Shown: piece after piece, positions 1-6,983 of the stretch | How positions within the stretch are numbered: position 1 is the stretch's first letter | Layout: the number at the start of each line of letters is the position of its first letter | Origin: Streptococcus pseudopneumoniae ATCC BAA-960 = CCUG 49455 | GTDB lineage: Bacteria; Bacillota; Bacilli; Lactobacillales; Streptococcaceae | NCBI RefSeq assembly: GCF_002087075.1 | Contig: NZ_MWSM01000043.1 | Location: 1-8,367, forward strand | DNA: 8,367 nt | Reading direction: 5' to 3' | Notes under the pieces: model-generated | Told to the model about the DNA's origin: nothing | The model's database searches: none | The model's input: only the letters and a program-made list of their open reading frames with translations | Program-made: the position numbers and the translations under genes

Positions 1-74
1 GAAATCATCGTAAACGCTTCAGATTACGAATGAATTTGATTGTTGGTATTATCAATCATGAACTAGGATTCTAG
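1..74 (+). mobile_element. 3' end of an IS5-family (IS1381-like) transposase, partial
   Basis: The third plus-strand frame is open from the window edge to a TAG at 72-74. It encodes 23 residues beginning NHRKRFRLRMNLI and ending INHELGF. The pattern N-x-RKRF-x-LR-x-NLI followed by a short x-N-x-EL tail is, from memory, typical of the extreme C-terminus of IS5-family transposases such as IS1381, which are common in pneumococci. Usual family members read closer to NRRKRFGLRFNLIAGIYN, so this copy may be diverged or decayed. The terminal inverted repeat was not identified with certainty; GCAGGAAGTCTAG at 79-91 is a possible end. The other plus frames stop early. The match is to a short tail only, and whether the element is intact cannot be judged from this window. 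Confidence 0.55.
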
Positions 75-219
75 TTTTGCAGGAAGTCTAGTATAAAATA
101 CGGACTAATCAAGATAAAAGAATAGTGAATCATAAAAATCCATTTACTAGATAACATTGTATCCTTATAGTTGCTAGTGAAAACGAGTCTAGCAGAATGA
201 ATCTCTCATTTCTCCCCTA
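75..219. other. Non-coding gap downstream of aguB and the transposase tail
   Basis: This AT-rich stretch lies between two convergent 3' ends and contains no credible gene. Visible structure includes a small inverted repeat, AACTAG/CTAGTT, beginning in the transposase codons at 61-76, and another, TGCTAG/CTAGCA, at 172-195 with an 11-base loop. TACGGACTA at 99-107 is the exact reverse complement of TAGTCCGTA at 221-229, the last codons of aguB. None of these is followed by a convincing T-run in the minus direction, so a classical terminator for the polyamine operon is not evident here. Confidence 0.5.
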
Positions 220-1095
220 CTAGTCCGTAATGCGTTGATACATTTCGGGTCTTCTATCTCGAAACAAGCCCCAGTTTAGGCGCTCGCTTGCTCCCTTGTC
301 TAGATCATAAGTAGCTAACAGAACAGCTTCAGCTTGTCTTTTAGCTTGCTCTAGAATAGCTCCTGTTTCGTCCGTCATAAAGGATGAACCGTAAAAGTCA
401 AGACTGGAACTCTGTCCGCCATTTTCCTCACTTGGAATGACTTCCTCTAACCCATAACGATTGGCTGCGATGACTGGAACAATATTCGCTGCTGCATGCC
501 CTTGCATAGTACGTTGCCAATGACCACAACTGTCTGTATCTAAGATAGGCTCTGAACCGATAGCGGTTGGGTAAAAGAGCAATTCAGCACCATTCAATGC
601 AAGACAGCGCGCTGTTTCAGGGAACCATTGATCCCAACAGATTCCAATCCCAATCTTAGCATAGCGAGTATCCCAGACCTTGAAACCAGTGTTGCCAGGC
701 GTGAAATAAAACTTTTCTTGATAATAATGGTCGTCTGGTATGTGGGTCTTTCGATAAACGCCCAGCACTTCCCCATCTGCATCAATAACGGCAATAGAGT
801 TATACAAGACATTGCCATCTTTTTCATAGAAACTGATTGGTAAAACGACCTTTAGCTCCTTGGCAATGGTTTTAAAATGCTGAATAGCTGTATTGTCTGT
901 CACCGATTGGGCATGCTGGTAGTAGTCATACTGACGTTCCTGACAGAAATAGGGACGTTCAAATAATTCGGGTAAAAGAATAATTTGTGCACCTTGTTCT
1001 GCAGCCTGACGTACTAAACGCTCTGCGGTTTGGATATTTGTTGTTACATCCTTGGCGCATTGCATCTGAATGGCTGCAACTCTTACATTTCTCAT
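220..1095 (-). CDS. aguB: N-carbamoylputrescine amidase (nitrilase superfamily)
   Basis: This 291-aa cytoplasmic hydrolase should convert N-carbamoylputrescine to putrescine, CO2 and ammonia, completing the agmatine-to-putrescine route begun by AguA. The nitrilase catalytic triad is complete: Glu43 in LPELF, Lys116 in YRKTHIP and Cys153 in GICWDQWFPE. The N-terminal VRVAAIQM strand and the length, close to the usual 290-300 aa, also fit the family. GHWQRTMQGHAAANIVPVIAANR at about 188-210 is the conserved segment expected of plant and bacterial N-carbamoylputrescine amidases. The ATG is preceded by AGGAG, which overlaps the TAG of aguA, leaving a 9-nt gap. It is the last gene of the operon. 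Neighbouring aguA makes this substrate assignment strong; on sequence alone another carbamoyl amidase would be possible. Confidence 0.95.
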   Translation of the reverse strand: MRNVRVAAIQMQCAKDVTTNIQTAERLVRQAAEQGAQIILLPELFERPYFCQERQYDYYQHAQSVTDNTAIQHFKTIAKELKVVLPISFYEKDGNVLYNSIAVIDADGEVLGVYRKTHIPDDHYYQEKFYFTPGNTGFKVWDTRYAKIGIGICWDQWFPETARCLALNGAELLFYPTAIGSEPILDTDSCGHWQRTMQGHAAANIVPVIAANRYGLEEVIPSEENGGQSSSLDFYGSSFMTDETGAILEQAKRQAEAVLLATYDLDKGASERLNWGLFRDRRPEMYQRITD

Positions 1096-1104
1096 CTTTT
1101 TCTC

Positions 1105-2190
1105 CTATTCTGGGATTTGTTGGGTGATACAGTGAATATTACCACCACCTAAAAGAATATCTCTGGCTGGAATTCCGACAACTTTACGGTCTGGGAAACA
1201 CTTACTGAGGATATCTAAGGCTACTTGATCGTTTTTATCTTGAAATTGGGGAACCAAGACAGCCTTGTTGGCAATATAAAAGTTTACGTAGGAAGCTGCT
1301 AGTCGTTCACCTGCGTATCTCTCTTCTTCTCCTTCTTCATAGATGTAGCCTGGCAAATCCTCTTTGGTTACAACTTGATGAAGAGCTGGAATTGGCAATT
1401 TATGAATAGTGAAGGGACGACCTTTTGCATCTGTTTCTTGCTCTAAAAGTTCGAGATCTGCTTTTGACATGGCATATTGAGGATCGCTTTTGTCGTCTGT
1501 CCAAGCCAAAACAAGCTCAGCAGGACCAACAAAGGCAGCAACGTTGTCAACGTGTTCATTGGTTTCGTCCTGATAAATACCATAAGGCAGCCAGATAACT
1601 TTTTCAGCACCAAGGCTTTCTAATAAGGTATTCTCGATTTCCTCTTTAGTCAGATGAGGATTGCGACCAGGACTAAGCAAGCAACTTTCAGTCACAAGAA
1701 TGGTTCCTTGACCATCGCTGTGTATCGAACCACCTTCAAGTACAAAAGGTTTAGCATCATAAACAGGCATTTCCAAGGCCTCAGCAAAACGACTGGCTAC
1801 TTGGTCATCGGCTTCGTAGTCTTGGTAGAGACCATCTACAGCTCCACCCCAAGCATTGAAAGACCAATCCACGGCTAATTTCTGGCCTTTGTCATTGACA
1901 AGAATGGTTGGGCCAGTATCACGCGCCCAGGCATCATTGGTGGGGATGTCTAAATAAACAACCTTATCTCCAAGATAAGATTGGGCTTCAGCTAAGTAGT
2001 CTTGGTCTACCAAAAGATAGACTTTTTCGCCTTCTGCTATAGTCTTGATAATCTGAGTAAATGCTCTTTTGGCAGCCTTTCCTTGAAAGGGCCATGAACC
2101 TGGTCGAGTCGGCCATATCATGAGAGTACCATGATGGGGTTCGTACTCTGCTGGCATACGATAGCCTAATTTTTTGGGACTGTCCATCAT
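1105..2190 (-). CDS. aguA: Agmatine deiminase (agmatine iminohydrolase)
   Basis: This 361-aa member of the guanidino-modifying (peptidylarginine deiminase-like) superfamily hydrolyses agmatine to N-carbamoylputrescine and ammonia in the cytoplasm. Family hallmarks are visible in order: [16 protein letters not shown] (12-27), [10 protein letters not shown] (85-94), [10 protein letters not shown] (151-160), NEHVDN (211-216), and the C-terminal [11 protein letters not shown], where Cys354 is the expected nucleophile. Length is normal for AguA. The start lies in ATGATG and overlaps the nspC stop as ATGA. A GGGAG Shine-Dalgarno sits 6 nt before the first ATG, so the first Met is preferred, though the second at 2187 is also usable. 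With aguB directly downstream it forms the agmatine-to-putrescine pair. No arginine:agmatine-deiminase fermentation genes (putrescine carbamoyltransferase, carbamate kinase, antiporter) are present, so a biosynthetic role is more likely than energy generation. Confidence 0.96.
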   Translation of the reverse strand: MMDSPKKLGYRMPAEYEPHHGTLMIWPTRPGSWPFQGKAAKRAFTQIIKTIAEGEKVYLLVDQDYLAEAQSYLGDKVVYLDIPTNDAWARDTGPTILVNDKGQKLAVDWSFNAWGGAVDGLYQDYEADDQVASRFAEALEMPVYDAKPFVLEGGSIHSDGQGTILVTESCLLSPGRNPHLTKEEIENTLLESLGAEKVIWLPYGIYQDETNEHVDNVAAFVGPAELVLAWTDDKSDPQYAMSKADLELLEQETDAKGRPFTIHKLPIPALHQVVTKEDLPGYIYEEGEEERYAGERLAASYVNFYIANKAVLVPQFQDKNDQVALDILSKCFPDRKVVGIPARDILLGGGNIHCITQQIPE

Positions 2191-3314
2191 GATAATCTCC
2201 CTTTAAAATCTTGATAGCCAAAGGCTTTGACTAAGCTACACTCACCCTGCTCGTCCATAAGATAAAGACTTGGCAATCCAATACCATTAAAGGTATTATT
2301 TTTGACAAAAGAATAAATGGCCATGTCTTCGAAATAAAGTCTGTCTCCAATTTGGACTGGATTTTCAAAGCTATAATCACCAATTACATCACCCGTCAGA
2401 CAAGTATTGGAAGAAAGTCTATAGGTATGGGCTTTATCCTGTGCCTCAAAACCATTTCTCAAAGGTGGACGATAGGGCATCTCAAGTACGTCAGGCATAT
2501 GGCAGGTCGCAGAGGCGTCTAAAATCAAGATTTCCATACCGTTTTCTACAATATCCAATACTTCAGTTGCTAGATAACCTGCATTGAGCGCAATGGCTTC
2601 ACCCGGCTCGATATAAACTTCAAGATTGTAAGTTTCTCGAATACGTTTGATTTCAGAAATCAGCAAATTCACATCATAGTCTTCTCTTGTGATGTGATGA
2701 CCACCACCCATGTTGAGCCATTTTACTTCATGTAAATAAGAACCAAACTGCGCTTCTACTGCTTTCAAAGTTGTCTGTAAATCATCTGCTCCCTGCTCAC
2801 AAAGGGTGTGAAAATGAAGACCATCCACCAAATCCAGCAAATCACTCGGTATCTTGTCTGAAGTTACGCCAAAACGAGAACCAGGTGCACAAGGGTCATA
2901 GAGCGCATGGTCACCCTGTGTTGAACATTGAGGATTGAGACGTAAACCAACACTGATACCAGCCTCACGACAACGCGAACCATGCTTACGCAACTGTCTC
3001 TCAGAATTAAAAACGATATGGTCTGTTATCTCAAGCAATTCCTCCAAGTCTGCATCCTTGAAAGCAGGCGCAAATACATGGACTTCACCAGGAAATTCTT
3101 CCCTTGCCAATTTGGCCTCATAGAGTCCACTAGCCGTTGTACCAGAGAGATATTGGCTAATTAGGGGATAGGTTTTGTAGAGGGAATATGCCTTCTGGGC
3201 AAGCAAAACCTTGCAACCAGCTTCTTCTTGTACATATTGTAGAATGCGGCAGTTTGCTTCTAACTTTGTCAAGTCAATGACGTAAGCTGGTGTTGGTACT
3301 TGTTCTAACTTCAT
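2187..3314 (-). CDS. nspC: Carboxynorspermidine/carboxyspermidine decarboxylase
   Basis: This 375-aa PLP enzyme belongs to the alanine-racemase-fold (fold III) decarboxylases and removes the carboxyl group from carboxyspermidine or carboxynorspermidine. Expected motifs are present: Lys41 in LLAQKAYS as the Schiff-base lysine, HFH at 167-169, the phosphate-binding GGGHH at 203-207, EPGEA at 236-240, and Cys305 in [12 protein letters not shown], which matches the catalytic cysteine of the ornithine/diaminopimelate decarboxylase group. Length is typical for NspC. The ATG overlaps the upstream TAA by one base (TAATG). The only Shine-Dalgarno-like sequence is a weak GGTGGA, so translation probably depends on re-initiation after the dehydrogenase. 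With putrescine as the diamine, the product would be spermidine. The exact substrate, carboxyspermidine or carboxynorspermidine, cannot be settled from sequence; spermidine is more likely because no 1,3-diaminopropane genes are seen. Confidence 0.93.
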   Translation of the reverse strand: MKLEQVPTPAYVIDLTKLEANCRILQYVQEEAGCKVLLAQKAYSLYKTYPLISQYLSGTTASGLYEAKLAREEFPGEVHVFAPAFKDADLEELLEITDHIVFNSERQLRKHGSRCREAGISVGLRLNPQCSTQGDHALYDPCAPGSRFGVTSDKIPSDLLDLVDGLHFHTLCEQGADDLQTTLKAVEAQFGSYLHEVKWLNMGGGHHITREDYDVNLLISEIKRIRETYNLEVYIEPGEAIALNAGYLATEVLDIVENGMEILILDASATCHMPDVLEMPYRPPLRNGFEAQDKAHTYRLSSNTCLTGDVIGDYSFENPVQIGDRLYFEDMAIYSFVKNNTFNGIGLPSLYLMDEQGECSLVKAFGYQDFKGRLS

Positions 3315-4573
3315 TAGTCCACCATTTGTGGATTTTCAACCACAACCCATGGCAAACCATACTCATTCAAAGCTTCCATGAATGGATCTGGATCTAACTC
3401 CTCAAGGTTATACACTCCAGCTTGTTTCCAAGTACCGTTCATAACCAATTTTGTCCCAATCATGGCTGGAACGCCTGTCGTGTAAGAAATGGCTTGTGAA
3501 CCAACTTCTGCGTAACATTCCTGATGGTCGCAAACATTGTAAATGTAGATGGTCTTTTCAACGCCATCTTTTACACCTGTAAAGATACATCCAATATTGG
3601 TTTTACCTACAGTACGTGGTCCAAGGCTGGCTGGATCTGGAAGCAAGGCTTTTAAGAATTGGATTGGAACGATTTCTTGGCCGTTAAAGTTAATGGTATC
3701 CGTACGAAGGAGCCCTACATTTTCCAAGCATTTCATATGTGTTAGATAAGATTGACCAAAAGTCATAAAGAAACGAATACGTTTGACACCTGGAATGTTT
3801 TTGGCCAATGATTCAATTTCTTCGTGGTGAAGGAGATACATATCTTTTTGTCCAACCTGTGGAAAATCATACTCACGCTTGATAGACATGGCTTCGACTT
3901 CGACCCATTTTCCATCTTCCCAGTAAGAACCTGGCGCAGAAACCTCGCGTAGATTGATTTCTGGGTTGAAGTTGGTCGCAAATGGATAACCGTGGTCACC
4001 ACCATTACAGTCTAAAATGTCGATATAGTGGATTTCATCAAAATAATGTTTGAGAGCATAGGCAGAAAAGACACTAGTCACACCTGGGTCAAAGCCAGAT
4101 CCAAGCAGAGCAGTCAAACCTGCTTCTTTGAATTTCTCCTGATAAGCCCACTGCCATGAGTAGTCAAAGTAGGCTGTAAAACCAAGTTCCTTGCAACGTT
4201 TCTCATAGATGGCACGCCACTCAGGATCTTCTGTATCCTCTGCCTCGTAGTTGGCTGTGTCGATATAGTGGACACCTGTTGCCAAACAAGCGTCCATAAT
4301 GGTTAAATCTTGATATGGTAAAGCTACGTTCAAAACAGCTTCTGGTTTGTAGCTTTCAATCAGGGCAATCACTTCTTCTACCTTGTCAGCATCAAGAGCA
4401 GCTGTCTCAATCTTTGTACTTGTTTTGCCCTCCAGTTTAGCCTTCAAGTCATCACATTTTGACTTAGTACGGCTAGCAATCATAATTTCTTTAAACGTTT
4501 CGCTATCTTGACAAATCTTTGAAATAGCAACTTGGGCAACGCCCCCACATCCAATAACTAGTAAACGACTCAT
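3314..4573 (-). CDS. Carboxy(nor)spermidine dehydrogenase, saccharopine dehydrogenase-like
   Basis: This 419-aa enzyme has an N-terminal Rossmann motif, LLVIGCGGVAQVA at 4-16, a second conserved segment HYIDTANYE at 102-110, and LLGSGFDPGVTSVFSAYA at 157-172. This is the architecture of the saccharopine dehydrogenase/Lys9 family. Databases often call such genes saccharopine dehydrogenase. Placed directly before nspC, it is best read as the NAD(P)H-dependent enzyme that condenses aspartate semialdehyde with a diamine to give carboxyspermidine or carboxynorspermidine. No lysine-aminoadipate genes are nearby to support a saccharopine role. Its ATG overlaps the speE stop as ATGA, with a purine-rich AGGAAGG Shine-Dalgarno upstream inside speE. 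The family assignment is firm; the polyamine substrate is inferred from family knowledge and context, and agmatine instead of putrescine is an alternative. Confidence 0.9.
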   Translation of the reverse strand: MSRLLVIGCGGVAQVAISKICQDSETFKEIMIASRTKSKCDDLKAKLEGKTSTKIETAALDADKVEEVIALIESYKPEAVLNVALPYQDLTIMDACLATGVHYIDTANYEAEDTEDPEWRAIYEKRCKELGFTAYFDYSWQWAYQEKFKEAGLTALLGSGFDPGVTSVFSAYALKHYFDEIHYIDILDCNGGDHGYPFATNFNPEINLREVSAPGSYWEDGKWVEVEAMSIKREYDFPQVGQKDMYLLHHEEIESLAKNIPGVKRIRFFMTFGQSYLTHMKCLENVGLLRTDTINFNGQEIVPIQFLKALLPDPASLGPRTVGKTNIGCIFTGVKDGVEKTIYIYNVCDHQECYAEVGSQAISYTTGVPAMIGTKLVMNGTWKQAGVYNLEELDPDPFMEALNEYGLPWVVVENPQMVD

Positions 4574-5430
4574 TTTTTTCCTTCCTCTTCTTCTAAAATG
4601 TCTTCAACATACTTGGGCAACATAAAGGCTCCCACGTGTAAGTTTGCAGTGTAGTATTCTGTGAAAAGCTGGCGTTCTTTCCAGCCTTCCTTGTCAAAAT
4701 CTTTGACAGGGTGGTATTTTTTCGATGCAAATCCAAACAACCAATAGCCAGCTGGGCTAGTTGGAATATGGGCCTGATAGACTCGGCTGATTGGAAAGGC
4801 TTGATTGACCTTGCGGTGCATGCTTCGGCAAGCTGACTCATCCTCGTCAAAGAAGGGACTCCCATGCTGATAGATCATGATACCGTCTTCTTTAAGAGCC
4901 CGATAACTGTTACCGTAAAATTCCTTGGTAAAGAGCCCTTCCGTATGTCCAAATGGATCTGTCGCATCGTTGATGATAATATCGTAGTCATCTTCACAGT
5001 TTCGCAAAAAGCGTAGCCCGTTTTGATAGTAAATGGTAACACGAGGATCATCTAGCCCCGCAGCAAAGTCTGGGAAATACTCACGACAGACCTCAACCAA
5101 CATCTCATCTGGTTCCACAATATCGATTTGCTCCAGTTCAGGATACAGTGTCAAAACTTGAGCAACACCACCGTCACCACCCCCAATAACCAAGACTTTC
5201 TTGGGATTTGGGTGGACAGCCATGGGAACGTGGACGGTCATTTCATTGTAGACAAAATCATCCGCATCTGAAAACAAGACGTGCCCATTTAAAATCAGTA
5301 TTTTCCCAAAAGCTGGCGTATCCAAGACTTCGATATCCTGCCATTCACTTTTTCCAGCGTAGAGTTGTTTGGCAGTTCTCAGGGATAATTTCACATCTGG
5401 AGTATGAACTTCAGAAAACCATAAATCCAT
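4570..5430 (-). CDS. speE: Spermidine synthase-family aminopropyltransferase, divergent pocket
   Basis: This 286-aa Rossmann methyltransferase-like protein carries the polyamine synthase signature: VIGGGDGGVAQ (81-91) for the SAM-type cofactor, IVEPDEMLVEVC (104-115), and INDATDPFG (153-161) with gatekeeper Asp155. Canonical enzymes transfer an aminopropyl group from decarboxylated SAM to putrescine. Several pocket motifs differ from the consensus recalled for SpeE. LDGVxQxTERDEFxYHEM becomes LNGHVLFSDADDFVYNEM (47-64), so the usual Gln is Leu52. DPxGPAEGLF becomes DPFGHTEGLF, and the usual QxESPF becomes QHGSPF at 188-193. No SAM decarboxylase (speD) occurs in the window. The ATG immediately follows the speA TAG, and the AAAGGAG Shine-Dalgarno lies inside the end of speA, so the two are translationally coupled. 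Family membership is certain; the actual donor and acceptor are not. Confidence 0.9.
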   Translation of the reverse strand: MDLWFSEVHTPDVKLSLRTAKQLYAGKSEWQDIEVLDTPAFGKILILNGHVLFSDADDFVYNEMTVHVPMAVHPNPKKVLVIGGGDGGVAQVLTLYPELEQIDIVEPDEMLVEVCREYFPDFAAGLDDPRVTIYYQNGLRFLRNCEDDYDIIINDATDPFGHTEGLFTKEFYGNSYRALKEDGIMIYQHGSPFFDEDESACRSMHRKVNQAFPISRVYQAHIPTSPAGYWLFGFASKKYHPVKDFDKEGWKERQLFTEYYTANLHVGAFMLPKYVEDILEEEEGKK

Positions 5431-6891
5431 CTAGTTCTCCTTTCTCTTAATGACGTTGATGTGATTGACCTCGGGATCTTCCGTCCCTTGGAGGGAGCAA
5501 CCACGTTCTTTGGCAAATTGAATATAGTCTACAATTTCTCGTGTAATGCGTTCTCCAGGAGCCAAGATAGGAATCCCTGGAGGATAACACATGACAAATT
5601 CTCCACAGACTTGATCGACAGATTCGTCCAAGGTCAAACTTCTTCTCTCTGAATAGAAGGCTTCCCGAGGAGATAACACCAACTCAGGCTGGATATATTC
5701 TCCAGCTATCAAGTCCTTCCCATCTCGTGAGTATAGTCTCTTTATATCAGCCAAAGCACCGACCAAACGCTCGATGTCTTGGATACGGTCACCAATCGAA
5801 ATATAGGCCAAGATATTACCAATATCTCCAAACTCGATCTGAATGTCGTATTCGTCTCGTAGGAGGTCATAAACCTCTATACCTGTTAAGCCAATACCCT
5901 GAGTGTAAACTGACAACTTGGTTACATCAAAATCACATACCGAGACACCATCTATTAACTCTTTTGAGTAGGCATAGTAGCCACCGATAGCATTGATTTC
6001 ACGGCGAGCATACTCGGATAGCTCAATGACCTTCTCAAACGACTCTTTACCACGAAAGACCAAGTTGCGACGCGAAATATCCAAACTAGCCATCAACAAA
6101 TAAGAGGCGGATGTTGACTGGGTCAGGTTGATAATCTGACGTACGTATTCGGGATTCATCTGATTCCCGATTAAAAGAAGCGAACTTTGGGTCAAACTCC
6201 CACCAGACTTATGCATGGAAACTGCTGCCATATCAGCTCCTGCATCCATAGCAGAAATTGGAAGTTTATCTGTAAAATGCAAATGCGCTCCGTGGGCCTC
6301 ATCTACCAAAACCATCATACCAGCTTCATGGGCCATTTCTGTCAATCCCCTTAGGTCTGAACAGATGCCGTAGTAAGTAGGATTGTTAATCAAAATGGCC
6401 TTGGCATCTGGATGGTTCTTTATGGCCTGGGCTACTCGGTCATTTTCAAGACCTAAAGCGATACCAATCTTAGGATCCACACTCATCTCGATATAGATGG
6501 GAATGGCACCACATAGAACCAGCGCATTGATAGCAGATTTGTGGACATTTCGTGGCAGAATAATCTTATCTCCTGCCTTGCAGGTTGACAGAATCATAGT
6601 CTGCACCGATGAAGTTGTTCCACCAATCATGAGAAAGGCATGGGCTGCTCCAAAAGCATCAGCTGCCAGCTCCTCTGCATCCCGAATAATCGAAATGGGG
6701 TGACCAAGATTATCCAAGGGTTTCATCGAATTGACATCAATGCCAACACATTTTTCACCTAACAGTTCGACAAGTTCTGGATTTCCCCGTCCACGCTTGT
6801 GACCTGGAACATCAAAGGGAACAATCCTTTTCTTGCGTAACTTCACCAAGGCCTCATAAATAGGGGCTTGGTTCTGATCTAACTCTTTCAA
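5431..6891 (-). CDS. speA: PLP arginine decarboxylase (Orn/Lys/Arg decarboxylase family, short type)
   Basis: This 486-aa cytoplasmic fold-I enzyme belongs to the short, Bacillus SpeA-like branch of the Orn/Lys/Arg decarboxylase family, which lacks the N-terminal wing domain of the roughly 710-aa inducible enzymes. Visible motifs are DVPGHKRGRG (27-36), GGTTSSVQ (90-97), LPRNVHKS (112-119), VDEAHGAH (196-203), the PLP-lysine segment SMHKSGGSLTQ with Lys228, and the C-terminal YPPGIP (436-441). Homologues are often labelled lysine decarboxylase (cad). The downstream agmatine genes aguA and aguB argue for arginine as substrate, giving agmatine. The start is TTG at 6891, with AAAGGAG at 6904-6898 and a 6-nt spacer. 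An ATG 5 nt upstream is out of frame and hits a stop after two codons. It is the first gene of the operon, behind a long structured leader and terminator. Substrate choice is inferred. Confidence 0.92.
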   Translation of the reverse strand: MKELDQNQAPIYEALVKLRKKRIVPFDVPGHKRGRGNPELVELLGEKCVGIDVNSMKPLDNLGHPISIIRDAEELAADAFGAAHAFLMIGGTTSSVQTMILSTCKAGDKIILPRNVHKSAINALVLCGAIPIYIEMSVDPKIGIALGLENDRVAQAIKNHPDAKAILINNPTYYGICSDLRGLTEMAHEAGMMVLVDEAHGAHLHFTDKLPISAMDAGADMAAVSMHKSGGSLTQSSLLLIGNQMNPEYVRQIINLTQSTSASYLLMASLDISRRNLVFRGKESFEKVIELSEYARREINAIGGYYAYSKELIDGVSVCDFDVTKLSVYTQGIGLTGIEVYDLLRDEYDIQIEFGDIGNILAYISIGDRIQDIERLVGALADIKRLYSRDGKDLIAGEYIQPELVLSPREAFYSERRSLTLDESVDQVCGEFVMCYPPGIPILAPGERITREIVDYIQFAKERGCSLQGTEDPEVNHINVIKRKEN

Positions 6892-6897
6892 GACATA

Positions 6898-6904
6898 CTC
6901 CTTT
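6898..6904 (-). promoter_or_regulatory. speA ribosome binding site, deciding the TTG start
   Basis: AAAGGAG is a strong Shine-Dalgarno. It has a 6-nt spacer to TTG at 6891, but only 1 nt to the out-of-frame ATG at 6896, which reads ATG-TCT-TGA. The spacing therefore favours the TTG. The TGA of that two-codon frame overlaps the TTG start. Confidence 0.75.
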
Positions 6905-6912
6905 ACCGTATT

Positions 6913-6944
6913 TTTAGCGCTTCAAGAAGACGAAGGCGACTAAA
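6913..6944 (-). promoter_or_regulatory. Hairpin just upstream of the speA ribosome binding site
   Basis: In the speA mRNA, TTTAG at 6944-6940 pairs with CTAAA at 6917-6913. After a one-base bulge CGC pairs with GCG, and after a second bulge TTC pairs with GAA, around an 8-nt loop: 11 pairs in all. It lies between the terminator and the Shine-Dalgarno, ending about 8 nt before it. It leaves the ribosome binding site exposed and could protect the mRNA end or take part in a switch. No T-run follows, so it is not a terminator. Confidence 0.45.
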
Positions 6945-6956
6945 GGTTGACTCATG

Positions 6957-6983
6957 AAAAAAGAGCAGGATTTCACCTGCTCT
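6957..6983 (-). terminator. Intrinsic terminator in the speA leader
   Basis: On the minus strand AGAGCAGG at 6983-6976 pairs perfectly with CCTGCTCT at 6969-6962 around a 6-nt TGAAAT loop. A run of six T residues extends to 6957. It stands 65 nt before the speA start codon and after the only good promoter on this strand. No recognisable -35/-10 pair lies between it and speA, so transcription of the operon appears to require read-through. It could equally be the 3' end of an independent small RNA, with low-level read-through feeding the operon. Confidence 0.85.

Noticed and set aside
9..22. cre-like GTAAACGCTTCA near the left edge
   Set aside because: It lies inside the transposase-tail codons, lacks one base relative to the consensus, and has no promoter beside it.
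172..195. Terminator for the polyamine operon (TGCTAG/CTAGCA hairpin)
   Set aside because: It has only six pairs, an 11-base loop and no T-run on the minus side, so it is not convincing.
3314..4573. Lysine-biosynthetic or catabolic saccharopine dehydrogenase
   Set aside because: The family fold is the same, but the overlaps with speE and nspC and the absence of aminoadipate genes make a polyamine role far more likely.
5208..5450. 80-codon plus-strand frame and similar antisense frames across the operon
   Set aside because: These run opposite well-supported genes with recognisable catalytic motifs. They have no ribosome binding sites or family features and are shadows of the real reading frames.
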